A stretch of DNA of 64,000 nt from Deltaproteobacteria bacterium (GTDB lineage: Bacteria > Desulfobacterota > Desulfarculia > Desulfarculales > Desulfarculaceae). The DNA is taken from the NCBI GenBank assembly GCA_020444165.1, contig JAHLLK010000021.1, positions 12,931 to 76,930 of the forward strand, in the 5' to 3' direction. Every line of letters begins with the position of its first letter. Position 1 is the first letter of the stretch. This document shows positions 31,265-39,785 of the stretch, one piece after another. The position numbers and the translations under genes are program-made. The notes under the pieces are model-generated. The model did no database searches. It was not told the DNA's origin and worked only from the letters and a program-made list of their open reading frames with translations.

Positions 31265-32878
31265 TTAAGCCACAGCCGAGGAGAGATCCCGGGGCAGGGA
31301 ATCGATGATCTCCAGGGCCTCCTGGCGGTAGGCGTCCATGATGTAGGGCAGCGCGGTGACCCGGGCGCAGTCGTCGGTGAGGCAGGCCAGGTCCCGGCGG
31401 CTGATCAGGTCGGTGCGCCACTTGCGCGCGCCGGCCATGAGCTGCTGCAGGCCCACCCGGAGCTTCTCGCCGGCCGAGTAGATGCCCACCGCGCCCAGGG
31501 GGAAGTTGTCGACCTCGGCGCCGAACTGGGCCTTCAGATCCTCGTAGCACACGAAGATCTCTTCCTTGCTGGCGCCGTATTTGGCCACGGTGGAGGGCAG
31601 GCCGCCGTCCTCGCCGGCCAGCCAGCGGGCGATGTTCTTGCCCACCATGCCGGGGATCATCAGCGCGCGGCCCATGCACACGGCCTTGGTGTAGGGCGCG
31701 CCCAGGGCCAGGGCCTTGAAGATATGGTCCTCGCTGGAGAAGCCGCCGGCAAAGGCGATGTCCGGCACCCAGCCGCCGCGGCGGTCCAGGCGGGAGCACA
31801 GCTCATAGGCCATGGCGTGCAGGTACAGGGCCGGGATGCCCCACTCGCACATCATGCGCCAGGGGCTCATGCCGGTGCCGCCGGGCGCGCCGTCGATGGT
31901 CAAAAGGTCCAGCTTGGCGTCGCTGGCCCAGCGGATGGCCATGGCCAGCTCGCGCATGGGGTAGGCCCCGGTTTTCAGGGTAACCCGCTTGGCGCCCAGG
32001 CTCCGGAGGCGCTCCACCTCTTTCATGAAGCCTTCCTGCTCGATGAAGCCGAGCCGGCTGTGGCGCTCGAACTCCTTGATGGCCCCGTCGCGGTAGGCGG
32101 CCTGCACGGCGGGGTCCTGGGGATCGGGGGTGACGATGTAGCCCCGGCGCTGCAACTCCTGGGCCCGCTCCAGGCTGGCCACCTTGATCTCGCCGCCGAT
32201 GCACTTGGCCCCCTGGCCCCATTTCAGCTCGATGGTTTCCACCCCCAATTTGTCGATGACGTACTCGGCCACGCCCAGGCGGGTGTCTTCCACGTTCATC
32301 TGCACCAGGATGTCGCCGTAGCCCTGGTGATAGCGGCGGTACAGCTCCACCCGGCGGCGCATGTCCGGGGCCTCGGCCACCTTGCCGTGTTTGTCGAACT
32401 CTAGCCCCGGGTCGATGCCGCAGACGTTCTCGCCGCAGACCAGGCTGATGCCGGTGATGGCCGCGCCAATGGCGAAGTGCTCCCAATTCTTGCGGGCGAT
32501 CTCGGTGGAGCCCAGGGCGCCGGTGAACATGGGGATGCGCTGCTTGATCTTGTCAGCCACCCCGAAAGCGCACTCGGTGCTGACCCGGGGGAAAGTGGCC
32601 TGGTCGGGGTTGGCCGGAGAGCCCTCGGCCCCCAGGGCGTAGCCCATGATCTGCAAATGGGAGTAGTCCACCGGGTAGTCCTTGTCCGCCCCGGCGGTGA
32701 TGTCGCCAAAGGGCGAAGGATACAGGAGTTCGCGGCTTCGGAAGGTGGCGTTGAACAGGTCGCAGTTGCCCTTGCAGCCGTCCACGCAGCGCGAGCAGAT
32801 GCCCGACTGGGGAGCCACGTTGCGGGAGCGGTTTTTGGTTTGCAGGGCCTCGTTGGCATTGGGTTGGTGCAGGTTCAT
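31265..32878 (-). CDS. Glutamate synthase-like FMN-dependent protein
   Basis: 537 residues. It contains the glutamate synthase FMN-binding alpha/beta barrel, seen in GVETIELKWGQGAKCIGGEIKV, TIDGAPGGTGMSPW and the FAGGFSSEDHIFKALALGA stretch. The N-terminus has Cys-rich CSRCVDGCKGNC, a possible Fe-S site. It lacks the amidotransferase domain of full GltB, so it belongs to the short archaeal-type or glutamate synthase-related group. In members of that group ammonia or a partner supplies nitrogen. A sigma-70-like promoter is upstream. The exact reaction is uncertain. Confidence 0.8.
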   Translation of the reverse strand: MNLHQPNANEALQTKNRSRNVAPQSGICSRCVDGCKGNCDLFNATFRSRELLYPSPFGDITAGADKDYPVDYSHLQIMGYALGAEGSPANPDQATFPRVSTECAFGVADKIKQRIPMFTGALGSTEIARKNWEHFAIGAAITGISLVCGENVCGIDPGLEFDKHGKVAEAPDMRRRVELYRRYHQGYGDILVQMNVEDTRLGVAEYVIDKLGVETIELKWGQGAKCIGGEIKVASLERAQELQRRGYIVTPDPQDPAVQAAYRDGAIKEFERHSRLGFIEQEGFMKEVERLRSLGAKRVTLKTGAYPMRELAMAIRWASDAKLDLLTIDGAPGGTGMSPWRMMCEWGIPALYLHAMAYELCSRLDRRGGWVPDIAFAGGFSSEDHIFKALALGAPYTKAVCMGRALMIPGMVGKNIARWLAGEDGGLPSTVAKYGASKEEIFVCYEDLKAQFGAEVDNFPLGAVGIYSAGEKLRVGLQQLMAGARKWRTDLISRRDLACLTDDCARVTALPYIMDAYRQEALEIIDSLPRDLSSAVA

Positions 32879-32950
32879 GGCGTTCGCTTTCTCCGGGGCG
32901 GCGGGGACGCGCTCCGGTGTAGTTAGTTTTACTTATTTTTGTTTGGTGCA

Positions 32951-32979
32951 TTTTTATTTATCCTAACAGAAAGTGTCAA
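32951..32979 (-). promoter_or_regulatory. Sigma-70-like promoter of the glutamate synthase-like gene
   Basis: On the minus strand TTGACA (32974-32979), 17 bases, TAAAAA (32951-32956). The -35 is perfect and the -10 weak. The gene starts about 70 bases downstream. Confidence 0.5.
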
Positions 32980-33092
32980 CAGTTTTTTGCCGTGGCTTTT
33001 TTCGCGCCAACATCTACGTTTATTACGTTATATCGCTAAGATATCAGGATAGGTCTAGCGTTTTGGCAGGATTTGTCTTGTCCGGTATTTTA

Positions 33093-33147
33093 CGGCAATA
33101 TTGCCGCTTATTTGGCTTCTACTGGCGAATACAACGGCAGTTTGCCG
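33093..33147. promoter_or_regulatory. Pair of CGGCAA-type inverted repeats in an A/T-rich region
   Basis: CGGCAATATTGCCG (33093-33106, perfect palindrome) and CGGCAGTTTGCCG (33135-33147), centres about 42 bases apart, roughly four DNA turns. The surrounding 32880-33200 is far more A/T-rich than the rest of the window. They may be operators for the regulator downstream (33459-34760) or for the divergent gene; no other content is seen in this 580-base gap. Confidence 0.4.
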
Positions 33148-33458
33148 GCTAAAATGCAGTCTGTTTTTTATATGTACTTATTTTTTGCCAGCCAACTGAG
33201 CCCCTGGCGGCGGCTCCCCACCCCGCAGGCAAGCGAAAATCGGCCCTGACCGGGCGGAGGTGCGGGCGGTCGCCGCGGCCGCACAGAGCGCGCCATATCC
33301 GCGGCCTGTCTGGCTTAATCTGCTTAATTTCTGGGATTTTTCTGAAGGATCGCCCCGCCGGTCCCGTAGCGGGGACACGGCGGGCGATTAATTAAAGCTA
33401 ACAACTGACCACGGCTCGCGCTGGGGAGGAGCGGCCATGGCCGCGGGAGTTAGCGGCG

Positions 33459-34760
33459 CTACTTGAGCTTCAGCCACAACAGGCGGGCCGGATTACGGCC
33501 GGGATTGGTCCAGGAGGCGGGCATCTCGCTGGTCAGGTAGACCGTGTCGCCGGCCTTGAGGTTGTGCACCGTGCCCCCCACCTTCATTTGCAGGCGGCCG
33601 GCCAACAGATAGCCCAGCTCCTCACCCTTGTGCACGAAGAAATGGGCCGGCAGGCTCCCCTTGGCCGCGATCTCCACCACAAAGGGCTCGGCCCGGGTCT
33701 CCAGGTCCACCGGGGTGAGCCGCCACACGGCCAGGCTCTTTTCCGGGGCCTCGCCCTGGCGCACCTGTTCGGCCTCGGGCCCGGCGAACACCACCCGCCG
33801 GGCCCCGCCGGGCCCCTCCTGGAAAAAGGAGCTGATCTCCACCCCCAGGACCTCGGCCATTTTGAGCAGGGCCGGCAGGGAGGGGTAGATGTGGTTGCTC
33901 TCCACCTGGCTGATGGTGGAGGGGGTCACTCCCACCAGCTTGGCCAGTTCGGTCTGGGAAAGGCCTTTCTTGCCGCGGAGGTCCCGGAGCCGTTGCCCCA
34001 GGTCCACCCGGCCGGCGGTGCGGCGCTGGCTGTCAAAGGTGACCGTGAGGTCGCGGGTCCAGTAGTTGTGCGGCTGGTGCAGGGAGGCCTCGGCCCGGCC
34101 CTCGGCCTTGACCAGGGTCAGGCTGGTGGTGCCCCGCTTGATGCCCAAGTCGATGACCACCTGGGCGATCTGGTTGATCTGGGCCCGCAGCCGGGGGGAG
34201 TGGGCCTCCCGCTCCATGACCCAGTAGGCCACGGTGTCCAGCTCGTAGAGCCGGGGGCAGGAGTGGGAGTAGAACTTCAGGATGGCTTCCTCACCGCCCC
34301 ACAACTCGGCCATGCCGGTGAGGCTCTCGAAGATGAAGCGCACGTCTCCCGTGAACTCGCCGTGCAGCTCGTAGAGCCGTTGGGTGACCTCCTCCATGTC
34401 CTGGGGCCGGGCCACCGGAGCCAGGCGGCAGGCCGCCCGCTCCCCGCCGTCCTCCTCATAAAAGCGCAGGAACACCTCCGAACCCAAGCCCTTGCCCCAG
34501 GTGAAGCAATCCAGGATCACCAGGTCGTCGTAGTCGGCCAGGGGCCCCAGCTTGTCCAGGAGGTTCTTGGGGGAGCGGTCAAAGGTGGCATAGATGAGGG
34601 GGCGGCCCCCGTTTTCCGAGGCGGCCAGGAAATTCTGACAAAACACCTGGGCCAGGGAGCCGGCGGCGTCGTGCCACACCACGTTGTCGCCCACGAACAG
34701 CCCGTCCAGGAGACGGTCCAACTCGGCGACTCCGCTGGGCACTCTGACGGGTTCGTTCAT
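33459..34760 (-). CDS. RecA/KaiC-like, XRE and cupin three-domain regulator
   Basis: 433 residues in three parts. The first about 235 residues resemble the KaiC/RecA-like ATPase fold (SGVAELDRLLDGLFVGDNVVW, LIYATFDRSPKNLL, LVILDCFTWG) but the Walker A position reads VVWHDAAGS with no GKT, so ATP binding is doubtful. The middle (about 254-315) is an XRE helix-turn-helix (GLSQTELAKLVGVTPSTISQVESNHIYPS). The end (about 345-433) is a cupin-2 barrel (HKGEELGYLLAGRLQMKVGGTVHNLKAGDTVYL). HTH-cupin regulators are common, but the added degenerate RecA-like domain is not familiar to me. ATG at 34760 with AGGGAAAAG. It may sense a ligand with the cupin and control the genes to either side. Confidence 0.85.
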   Translation of the reverse strand: MNEPVRVPSGVAELDRLLDGLFVGDNVVWHDAAGSLAQVFCQNFLAASENGGRPLIYATFDRSPKNLLDKLGPLADYDDLVILDCFTWGKGLGSEVFLRFYEEDGGERAACRLAPVARPQDMEEVTQRLYELHGEFTGDVRFIFESLTGMAELWGGEEAILKFYSHSCPRLYELDTVAYWVMEREAHSPRLRAQINQIAQVVIDLGIKRGTTSLTLVKAEGRAEASLHQPHNYWTRDLTVTFDSQRRTAGRVDLGQRLRDLRGKKGLSQTELAKLVGVTPSTISQVESNHIYPSLPALLKMAEVLGVEISSFFQEGPGGARRVVFAGPEAEQVRQGEAPEKSLAVWRLTPVDLETRAEPFVVEIAAKGSLPAHFFVHKGEELGYLLAGRLQMKVGGTVHNLKAGDTVYLTSEMPASWTNPGRNPARLLWLKLK

Positions 34761-34775
34761 GTGGCTTTTCCCTGC

Positions 34776-35032
34776 CCCGGATATTTCAGGGGGGCCGGGT
34801 GGTCAGGTCGGCGCCGATCTGATTTGGTTTGGTTTTTCAATTGATGATTTCCGATTTTACCGATCACGTTTTGCGCCCTGGACCGGCACCGCCAGAGGGC
34901 GGCCGGCAAGGCGACGGACCAGCGACAACCGAGAGGCGCAGCCAGAGCTGCGTCGAGGTTGGAGCGAGGTCCGTGGGCGCAGCCGGGGGCATCCGGCGCA
35001 GCCGGACGCCCGGTCTTCCTGAAATACCCGGG
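34776..35032. mobile_element. 257-bp element with terminal inverted repeats, copy A
   Basis: The left end CCCGGATATTTCAGG (34776-34790) and the right end CCTGAAATACCCGGG (35018-35032) match as inverted repeats at 14 of 15 bases. The inside shares long segments with the reverse complement of 60467-60722: GATCTGATTTGG, CCCTGGACCGGC, GGCAAGGCGACGGAC, GACAACCGAGAGGCG and GCCGGACGCCCGGTC. The two copies differ in length by one base. No ORF of note, so it is MITE-like. Confidence 0.8.
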
Positions 35033-35105
35033 TCAATCCCGCCGGTCCGGACCCGCCGGCCACCCCTGCTCCCCTTGCGTGGGTGGGTCTGCCGACGCCC
35101 GGGGC

Positions 35106-35582
35106 TCAGCGCATGCTGCGGCCCCAGTTGTAGCGCTGCCGCATCTCGGTGATGGTGTCCGCGGCCAGGGCCAGGGAGGGCTGGGGGTCCGGGCCGGTGA
35201 GGATCACGTGCAGCCGGGGCGGGCGGCGCTCGATGTCCTGCATGGCCGCCAAGGCGTCCACCTGGGCCTCCCGGAACCAGGGCACCACCCCGTCCAGGAT
35301 CACCAGCCCACGCTCCAGGGTGGCGAGGGTTTGGCGGACTTCCTCCCACACCTGGCCGGTGGCCGCGGCGTCGTCCAGGGGCACCTCGCCCACAAAGCGG
35401 AACTGCACCCCCACCCGCCCCATGAGCTCCTTTTGGCCGGCCGGATAGTCCTCGCAGTAGAAGCGGTACACCACCACCTTGAGCCCCTGGCCCACGGCGC
35501 GCACCGCCGTGCCCATGGCCGCCGCGGTGGAGAACTCCGTCTCCCGGCCGGAATTGATCACGAATCGTCCAGTGTGTCTCAT
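35106..35582 (-). CDS. CobO-like protein with degenerate P-loop
   Basis: 158 residues resembling the cob(I)yrinic acid a,c-diamide adenosyltransferase (CobO/BtuR) fold: LKVVVYRFYCEDY, LERGLVILDGVVPWF and PRLHVILTGPDP. In active CobO enzymes the N-terminus has GNGKGKTTAALG; here the aligned segment is NSGRETEFSTAAAMG with Phe17 in place of the P-loop lysine, and Asp-Gly replaces the usual Asp-Glu of Walker B. ATP-dependent adenosyl transfer is therefore unlikely as such. It overlaps the upstream polyferredoxin gene by four bases, so the two proteins probably work together in a redox or regulatory task. Confidence 0.7.
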   Translation of the reverse strand: MRHTGRFVINSGRETEFSTAAAMGTAVRAVGQGLKVVVYRFYCEDYPAGQKELMGRVGVQFRFVGEVPLDDAAATGQVWEEVRQTLATLERGLVILDGVVPWFREAQVDALAAMQDIERRPPRLHVILTGPDPQPSLALAADTITEMRQRYNWGRSMR

Positions 35583-36709
35583 CGCTTGAGCGCCAGGGCC
35601 CGGTCCAGTTTGGATTTCAGCTGCATTTTGGCCAGGGACGCCGGACCCAGTTTGCCCCGGGCCTTACCCAGATTGAGGAACGTGTTAACAATGCTCGCCG
35701 GCACTTCCTTCTGCTCGCGGTCGGGCTTGCGGGCCAGCCGCAGGGAGCCGGTGGGGCAGGTGGAGACGCACAGGCCGCAGCCGATGCAGCGGCCGGCGTC
35801 GTAGCGGAGTTCCTTGTCTTCCAGGTGGAAGGCCTCCATCTGGCAGCGCTTCACGCACAGCCCGCAGGCTTTGCACTCGTCGGGCACGAACTCGGCCACA
35901 AAGGGGGAGGACACCACCTCGGCCGGCCGGGGGTGCTTTTTCAGCGATTTCAGAATACCGCAGCAGCAACCGCAGCAAAGGCAGATATTGATGATCTTCT
36001 GGGAGTTGCTGGGCTGCACCACCAGGCCCTGTTTGTCGGCTTGCCGCAGGATCCCGAGCGCCTCGGCCGCGTCGATGCGGCGGCCGATGCCGGCCCGCTC
36101 GTAATAATCCGCCCCGCCGCCGAAGACCAGGCAGGTCTCCACCATGCGGTCGCAACCGTCGCCCATGATCTGGTGCTCCCGGCGGCAGATGCACGGCGCC
36201 ACCAGGATCTTCTTGGCCCCGGCCACCAGGGTCTCCACTTCCTCGTAGGGGAGGGTGCGGGCTTCGGCCGAGAGGCTCCTTTGCACGGGGATGGTGCGGA
36301 TCTGGGGGGATTTGCTCCAGGCCTGGTGGTCGAAGAGTTGGGGCATATACTCGCGCATGTCCCGGATCAGGTCTTCGTCCAACTGGTTGACGTGGTACTC
36401 CCAAATGCCCACCACGTACTGCGCGGCCATGTACAGGGGCGGTTTCTCCCCGGGATGAATGCTGTAGATGAGGCCATTCCTGGCCATGTCCGCCAACAGC
36501 TCCGCCGTGGCCCCCAGGGGCTTCTTCAGGCGGCGGGCGATGACCCCGGCTTCTTCGGGAATCAAGGTGGTGCACAGGGCCGCCGCCGCCTCCTCCGGGG
36601 TGAACAGCCGCTGCAGAATGCGTAGCTCCACCCCGCTCTCGGTGGGGGGGTAGCCGCCGGGCAGTTCGTCCAGATGGCGGGCCAGCTTTTTATAAATATC
36701 TTCGGGCAT
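35579..36709 (-). CDS. Polyferredoxin-type 4Fe-4S protein
   Basis: 376 residues. The N-terminal half (about 1-180) resembles a helical or winged-helix region with TTLIPEEAGVIARRLKKPLGATAELLADMARNGLIY. Next comes a Cys-rich middle (CICRREH, and ICLCCGCCCGILK near 247-259). Two ferredoxin CxxCxxCxxxC sets follow near 285-335 (CKACGLCVKRCQ and CIGCGLCVSTCP). Such proteins feed electrons to or from partner enzymes and are common in sulphate reducers and syntrophs. It is the first gene of a two-gene unit with the CobO-like gene. The partner enzyme is not identified. Confidence 0.85.
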   Translation of the reverse strand: MPEDIYKKLARHLDELPGGYPPTESGVELRILQRLFTPEEAAAALCTTLIPEEAGVIARRLKKPLGATAELLADMARNGLIYSIHPGEKPPLYMAAQYVVGIWEYHVNQLDEDLIRDMREYMPQLFDHQAWSKSPQIRTIPVQRSLSAEARTLPYEEVETLVAGAKKILVAPCICRREHQIMGDGCDRMVETCLVFGGGADYYERAGIGRRIDAAEALGILRQADKQGLVVQPSNSQKIINICLCCGCCCGILKSLKKHPRPAEVVSSPFVAEFVPDECKACGLCVKRCQMEAFHLEDKELRYDAGRCIGCGLCVSTCPTGSLRLARKPDREQKEVPASIVNTFLNLGKARGKLGPASLAKMQLKSKLDRALALKR

Positions 36710-36804
36710 GAAGGTCCCTTCCCCGGGCGGGCGCTACGAGGCTGGTCAAATTTAACACGAGTTGGCTTCTCTGGTAAGCAGTTTCGCGGCAGGGGGTCTG
36801 GTCC

Positions 36805-36839
36805 TAAAAGGACCCCGGGGCTGGGAGCCCCGGGGTCCT
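36805..36839 (-). terminator. Intrinsic terminator of the cheW-mcp unit
   Basis: AGGACCCCGGGGCT (36809-36822) pairs perfectly with AGCCCCGGGGTCCT (36826-36839), loop GGG; on the minus strand it runs into TTTT. It lies about 45 bases past the mcp stop codon. Confidence 0.8.
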
Positions 36840-36884
36840 GACTGGCGGCCGCCCGTGGATTACAGGCGCAAGTGTTTCAAGCGT

Positions 36885-38921
36885 TTAGAAATCCGCGAAG
36901 TCGTCGTCTTCCAAGGGAATGACCTCCTCGGGCTTCTTGGTCTTGCCCTTCAGCGCCAGCGGCGGGGCCGCAGCCTTGCCGGCGGCAGAGCTCCGGCCCG
37001 CCCGGGAGGCGGGGGGTGCGGGAGAGTAGGCCAGTTGGGGCACGTGCTCGGCCTGCTTGGCTTTGCGGGCCTTCGCCTTTGGCTCCTTGCGGCTCTTCTT
37101 GAAGCCGTCCGAGCCTCTGCTGCCCACCAGGCCCACCAGATCGTCCACAAAGCCCTGCATGGTGCTGGCCTGGGCCGAAAGCTCCTCGGCCGAGGCCGCG
37201 GACTCCTCGGCGTTGGCCGCCACCTGCTGGGTCACCTTGTCCATCTCGGTGGCGGCCTTGTTCACCTGGTCGATGCCCTGGGCCTGCTCGGTGGAAGCGG
37301 CGGCGATCTCGCCCACCAGTTCGGTCACCTTTTCCGAGGAAGCGGCCACCTCGCTGAAGGCCTGGTTGGTGCGGCCCACCAGTTCGCTGCCCCGCTTGAT
37401 GTTGTTCACCGAGCTTTCGATGAGGTTGGAGGTGTTCTTGGCCGCCTCGGCCGCGCGCATGGCCAGGTTCCTTACCTCGTCGGCCACCACGGCGAACCCG
37501 GCCCCGGCCTCGCCCGCCCGGGCCGCCTCCACCGCCGCGTTCAGGGCCAGGAGGTTGGTCTGGAAAGCGATTTCGTCGATGGTCTTGATGATCTTGGAGG
37601 TCTCCTCGCTGGTCTTCTGGATCTGGTCCATGGACTGGGTCAGCTCGGTCATGGCCCCGTTGGCCTTTTTGACCACGGCGTTGGTCTCGGTGGTCAGGCC
37701 GTTGGCCTGGTTGGCGTTGTCGGCGTTCTGCTTGGTCATGGAGGCCATCTCCTCCAGGGAGGAGGAGGTTTCCTCCAGGGCCGCCGCCTGCTCCGCCGCG
37801 CCTTCGGCCAGGGCCTGGCTGGCGTTGGCCACCTGGCCCGAAGCCGCGGCCACCTGCTGGGAGCCCTGGGACAGGCCGTCGATGACCAAGCCGATGGGCC
37901 GGGTGATGGACAGGGTGATGACCACGGCCAGGACCACGCCCAGGACCAGGGCGATCAACAGCCCCACGATAAGCACCCAGGAGGCGCTGGCGAGGTGGCT
38001 GACGGAGTCTTCGGAGATGCCCCCCATGGCCATCAGACCGGCTTCGTTGGTCTGCCGGGCCAGGGCCAGCACCTCGTCGCCCGCCGCGTTCCTGGTCTTG
38101 TCCAGGGAACGGGCTTCATTCCAGGTGGACAGGAACCCGGCCATGGCCTGGCCGTAGGTCATGCCCGCGTTCTCAATGGCGGAAAGTTGTTGCTTGTTGC
38201 CCTCTTGGCGGGTGGTTTTCAGCAATTCCTGCATCTTGGGATCCACCTCGTCCAGCTTGGCGAGGGCTTGCTCCATCAGGGCCGGATCCCAGAAGGTCTG
38301 GGCCTTGAAGTTCAGCACCCGGACGTTGTTGCCGACATCAATGACCTCGTTGATCAAATTGATTTTCCGGTGCCGCGGGTGCAACTGCTCGGGCCCCGCC
38401 CCGGAATCCATTTCCACACTCATCGTGTCGTTCATGTCTCGGAGGTATTTGAAACATTGCTCCATGTAAGCGCCGGCTGATTTGTCCATTTCGTTGCGGA
38501 AATCAGCCATCTTCTTATTCAGGGCCACGGAATCGCCCACCAGCTTTTCGTACTGGGCCACCTTGCCCTGGGCGGTCTCCACGTTGGCTTGGAGCTTGGC
38601 CAGGGCCGGGTATTTGGCGGCCAGCTCCTGGCCCCGGCTCAGGTCGGACTTGACTTTTTCCAGGGAGGCTTCGGCCTGTTTCAGACCCTCTTGGTCCTCC
38701 CGCAGAGCATAAGCCCGCATGTGGAACATGGTCACCAGGGCGTCCCGTTCCAGGTTGGAGGTGATTTCCACTTCCTTCACATATTGGTCGTTGAGCCTCT
38801 GGCTCTGGCCCTGCACTTCCAGCATGCTGTAAACCGCCATGCCGCCCAGGGCCAGGGAAATGGCGATCAAAAGCCCGAAGCCCAGGCTGATCTTGCCGGC
38901 CAGTTTCATCTTCTTCATCAT
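36885..38921 (-). CDS. Methyl-accepting chemotaxis protein
   Basis: 678 residues. A first transmembrane segment lies at about 12-32, then a periplasmic helical sensor of roughly 280 residues, a second transmembrane segment at about 312-337 ([20 protein letters not shown]) and a cytoplasmic part. The signalling tip [48 protein letters not shown] is intact, so it should bind CheA/CheW. The C-terminal tail is basic then ends in acidic DDDFADF; it is not the classical NWETF tether. The double-ATG start at 38921/38918 follows GGGGAGG. cheW lies 30 bases upstream in the same operon under a sigma-54 promoter. The ligand is unknown. Confidence 0.95.
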   Translation of the reverse strand: MMKKMKLAGKISLGFGLLIAISLALGGMAVYSMLEVQGQSQRLNDQYVKEVEITSNLERDALVTMFHMRAYALREDQEGLKQAEASLEKVKSDLSRGQELAAKYPALAKLQANVETAQGKVAQYEKLVGDSVALNKKMADFRNEMDKSAGAYMEQCFKYLRDMNDTMSVEMDSGAGPEQLHPRHRKINLINEVIDVGNNVRVLNFKAQTFWDPALMEQALAKLDEVDPKMQELLKTTRQEGNKQQLSAIENAGMTYGQAMAGFLSTWNEARSLDKTRNAAGDEVLALARQTNEAGLMAMGGISEDSVSHLASASWVLIVGLLIALVLGVVLAVVITLSITRPIGLVIDGLSQGSQQVAAASGQVANASQALAEGAAEQAAALEETSSSLEEMASMTKQNADNANQANGLTTETNAVVKKANGAMTELTQSMDQIQKTSEETSKIIKTIDEIAFQTNLLALNAAVEAARAGEAGAGFAVVADEVRNLAMRAAEAAKNTSNLIESSVNNIKRGSELVGRTNQAFSEVAASSEKVTELVGEIAAASTEQAQGIDQVNKAATEMDKVTQQVAANAEESAASAEELSAQASTMQGFVDDLVGLVGSRGSDGFKKSRKEPKAKARKAKQAEHVPQLAYSPAPPASRAGRSSAAGKAAAPPLALKGKTKKPEEVIPLEDDDFADF

Positions 38922-38951
38922 GCTTCCTCCCCTGAGCAATGAGATTCAGAC

Positions 38952-39437
38952 TTAAAGCGCCTCGGCTCCAAGCACTCTCTCGATATCCATGAGAATCTTC
39001 ACCGATCCCCCGATCTTGGCAATGCCGGTGATGAATTGCATGTCCACGGCGGCGATGCCGAAATCCGGGCAATCTTCGATGTCTTGGGGTTTTATGGGCA
39101 GGACTTCCGAAACCGCGTCCACCACCACGCCCATGGTGTTGGGCCCGTTTTCGCCAGGCACCTCCACCACCACGATGCAGGTGCGGTCGCTGTATTCGAG
39201 GGGAGGCATGGCAAACCGGAGGCGCAGGTCCACCACTGGAATGACCTTGCCCCGGAGGTTGATCACCCCCTTGACTTGCGGCGGGGTTTGGGGCACCGGC
39301 CGGATGGGGATCATGCCGATGATCTCTTTGACTTTGCATATGCCGATGCCATACTCTTCGGCATCCAAGGCAAAAGTAAGGTATTTACCTTCCCTGGCCC
39401 CATCCTCGGGTAAAGTTCTGGCAGGCTGTGGACTCAT
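38952..39437 (-). CDS. cheW: Chemotaxis coupling protein CheW
   Basis: 161 residues. Typical CheW features are YLTFALDAEEYGIGICKVKEIIGMIPIRPVPQTPPQVKGVINLRGKVIPVVDLRLRFAM and the DAVSEVLPI segment. It links receptors to the CheA kinase. The ATG at 39437 is set by GGGGGGAGGAA; the frame extends further up but without family sequence. The gene is the first of a cheW-mcp operon with a consensus sigma-54 promoter about 140 bases upstream. The CheA partner is not in this window. Confidence 0.93.
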   Translation of the reverse strand: MSPQPARTLPEDGAREGKYLTFALDAEEYGIGICKVKEIIGMIPIRPVPQTPPQVKGVINLRGKVIPVVDLRLRFAMPPLEYSDRTCIVVVEVPGENGPNTMGVVVDAVSEVLPIKPQDIEDCPDFGIAAVDMQFITGIAKIGGSVKILMDIERVLGAEAL

Positions 39438-39576
39438 GCGATTCCTCCCCCCTAGGGTATTGTCATGGATGATGTGCGGGCAGAACGCACAAACCGGCGC
39501 GACCGCAGCCGCGTATCTGTCTTGGGCAACTGGGCAGGGGAAACTTGACGCGGTGCTCATCGATCCACCCAGGAGT

Positions 39577-39592
39577 TGCAAGGGCGGTGCCA
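39577..39592 (-). promoter_or_regulatory. Sigma-54 promoter of cheW-mcp
   Basis: TGGCACCGCCCTTGCA on the minus strand, a perfect -24/-12 element (GG-N10-GC). It differs from sRNA promoters 3-5 at only two of 16 bases. Predicted start near 39565, leaving a leader of about 130 nt before cheW. The remaining gap up to 39785 shows no other feature. Confidence 0.8.
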
Positions 39593-39785
39593 GAACTGGC
39601 GAGGCCAGGTTGAATCGGTATTTTGGCTGGATTACAGCGGCTTTACCAGGACACCTCTCACGGGGAATACGGAGGGTCGTCCGGCTGGTCGGTAATTACA
39701 AGGATATGTCCCGCTTCCTGGGATGGGCCGTTCTCGGATTCGGGACTATGTCCATAATAAGCAGACACGCCCAACAACTCAGCAA

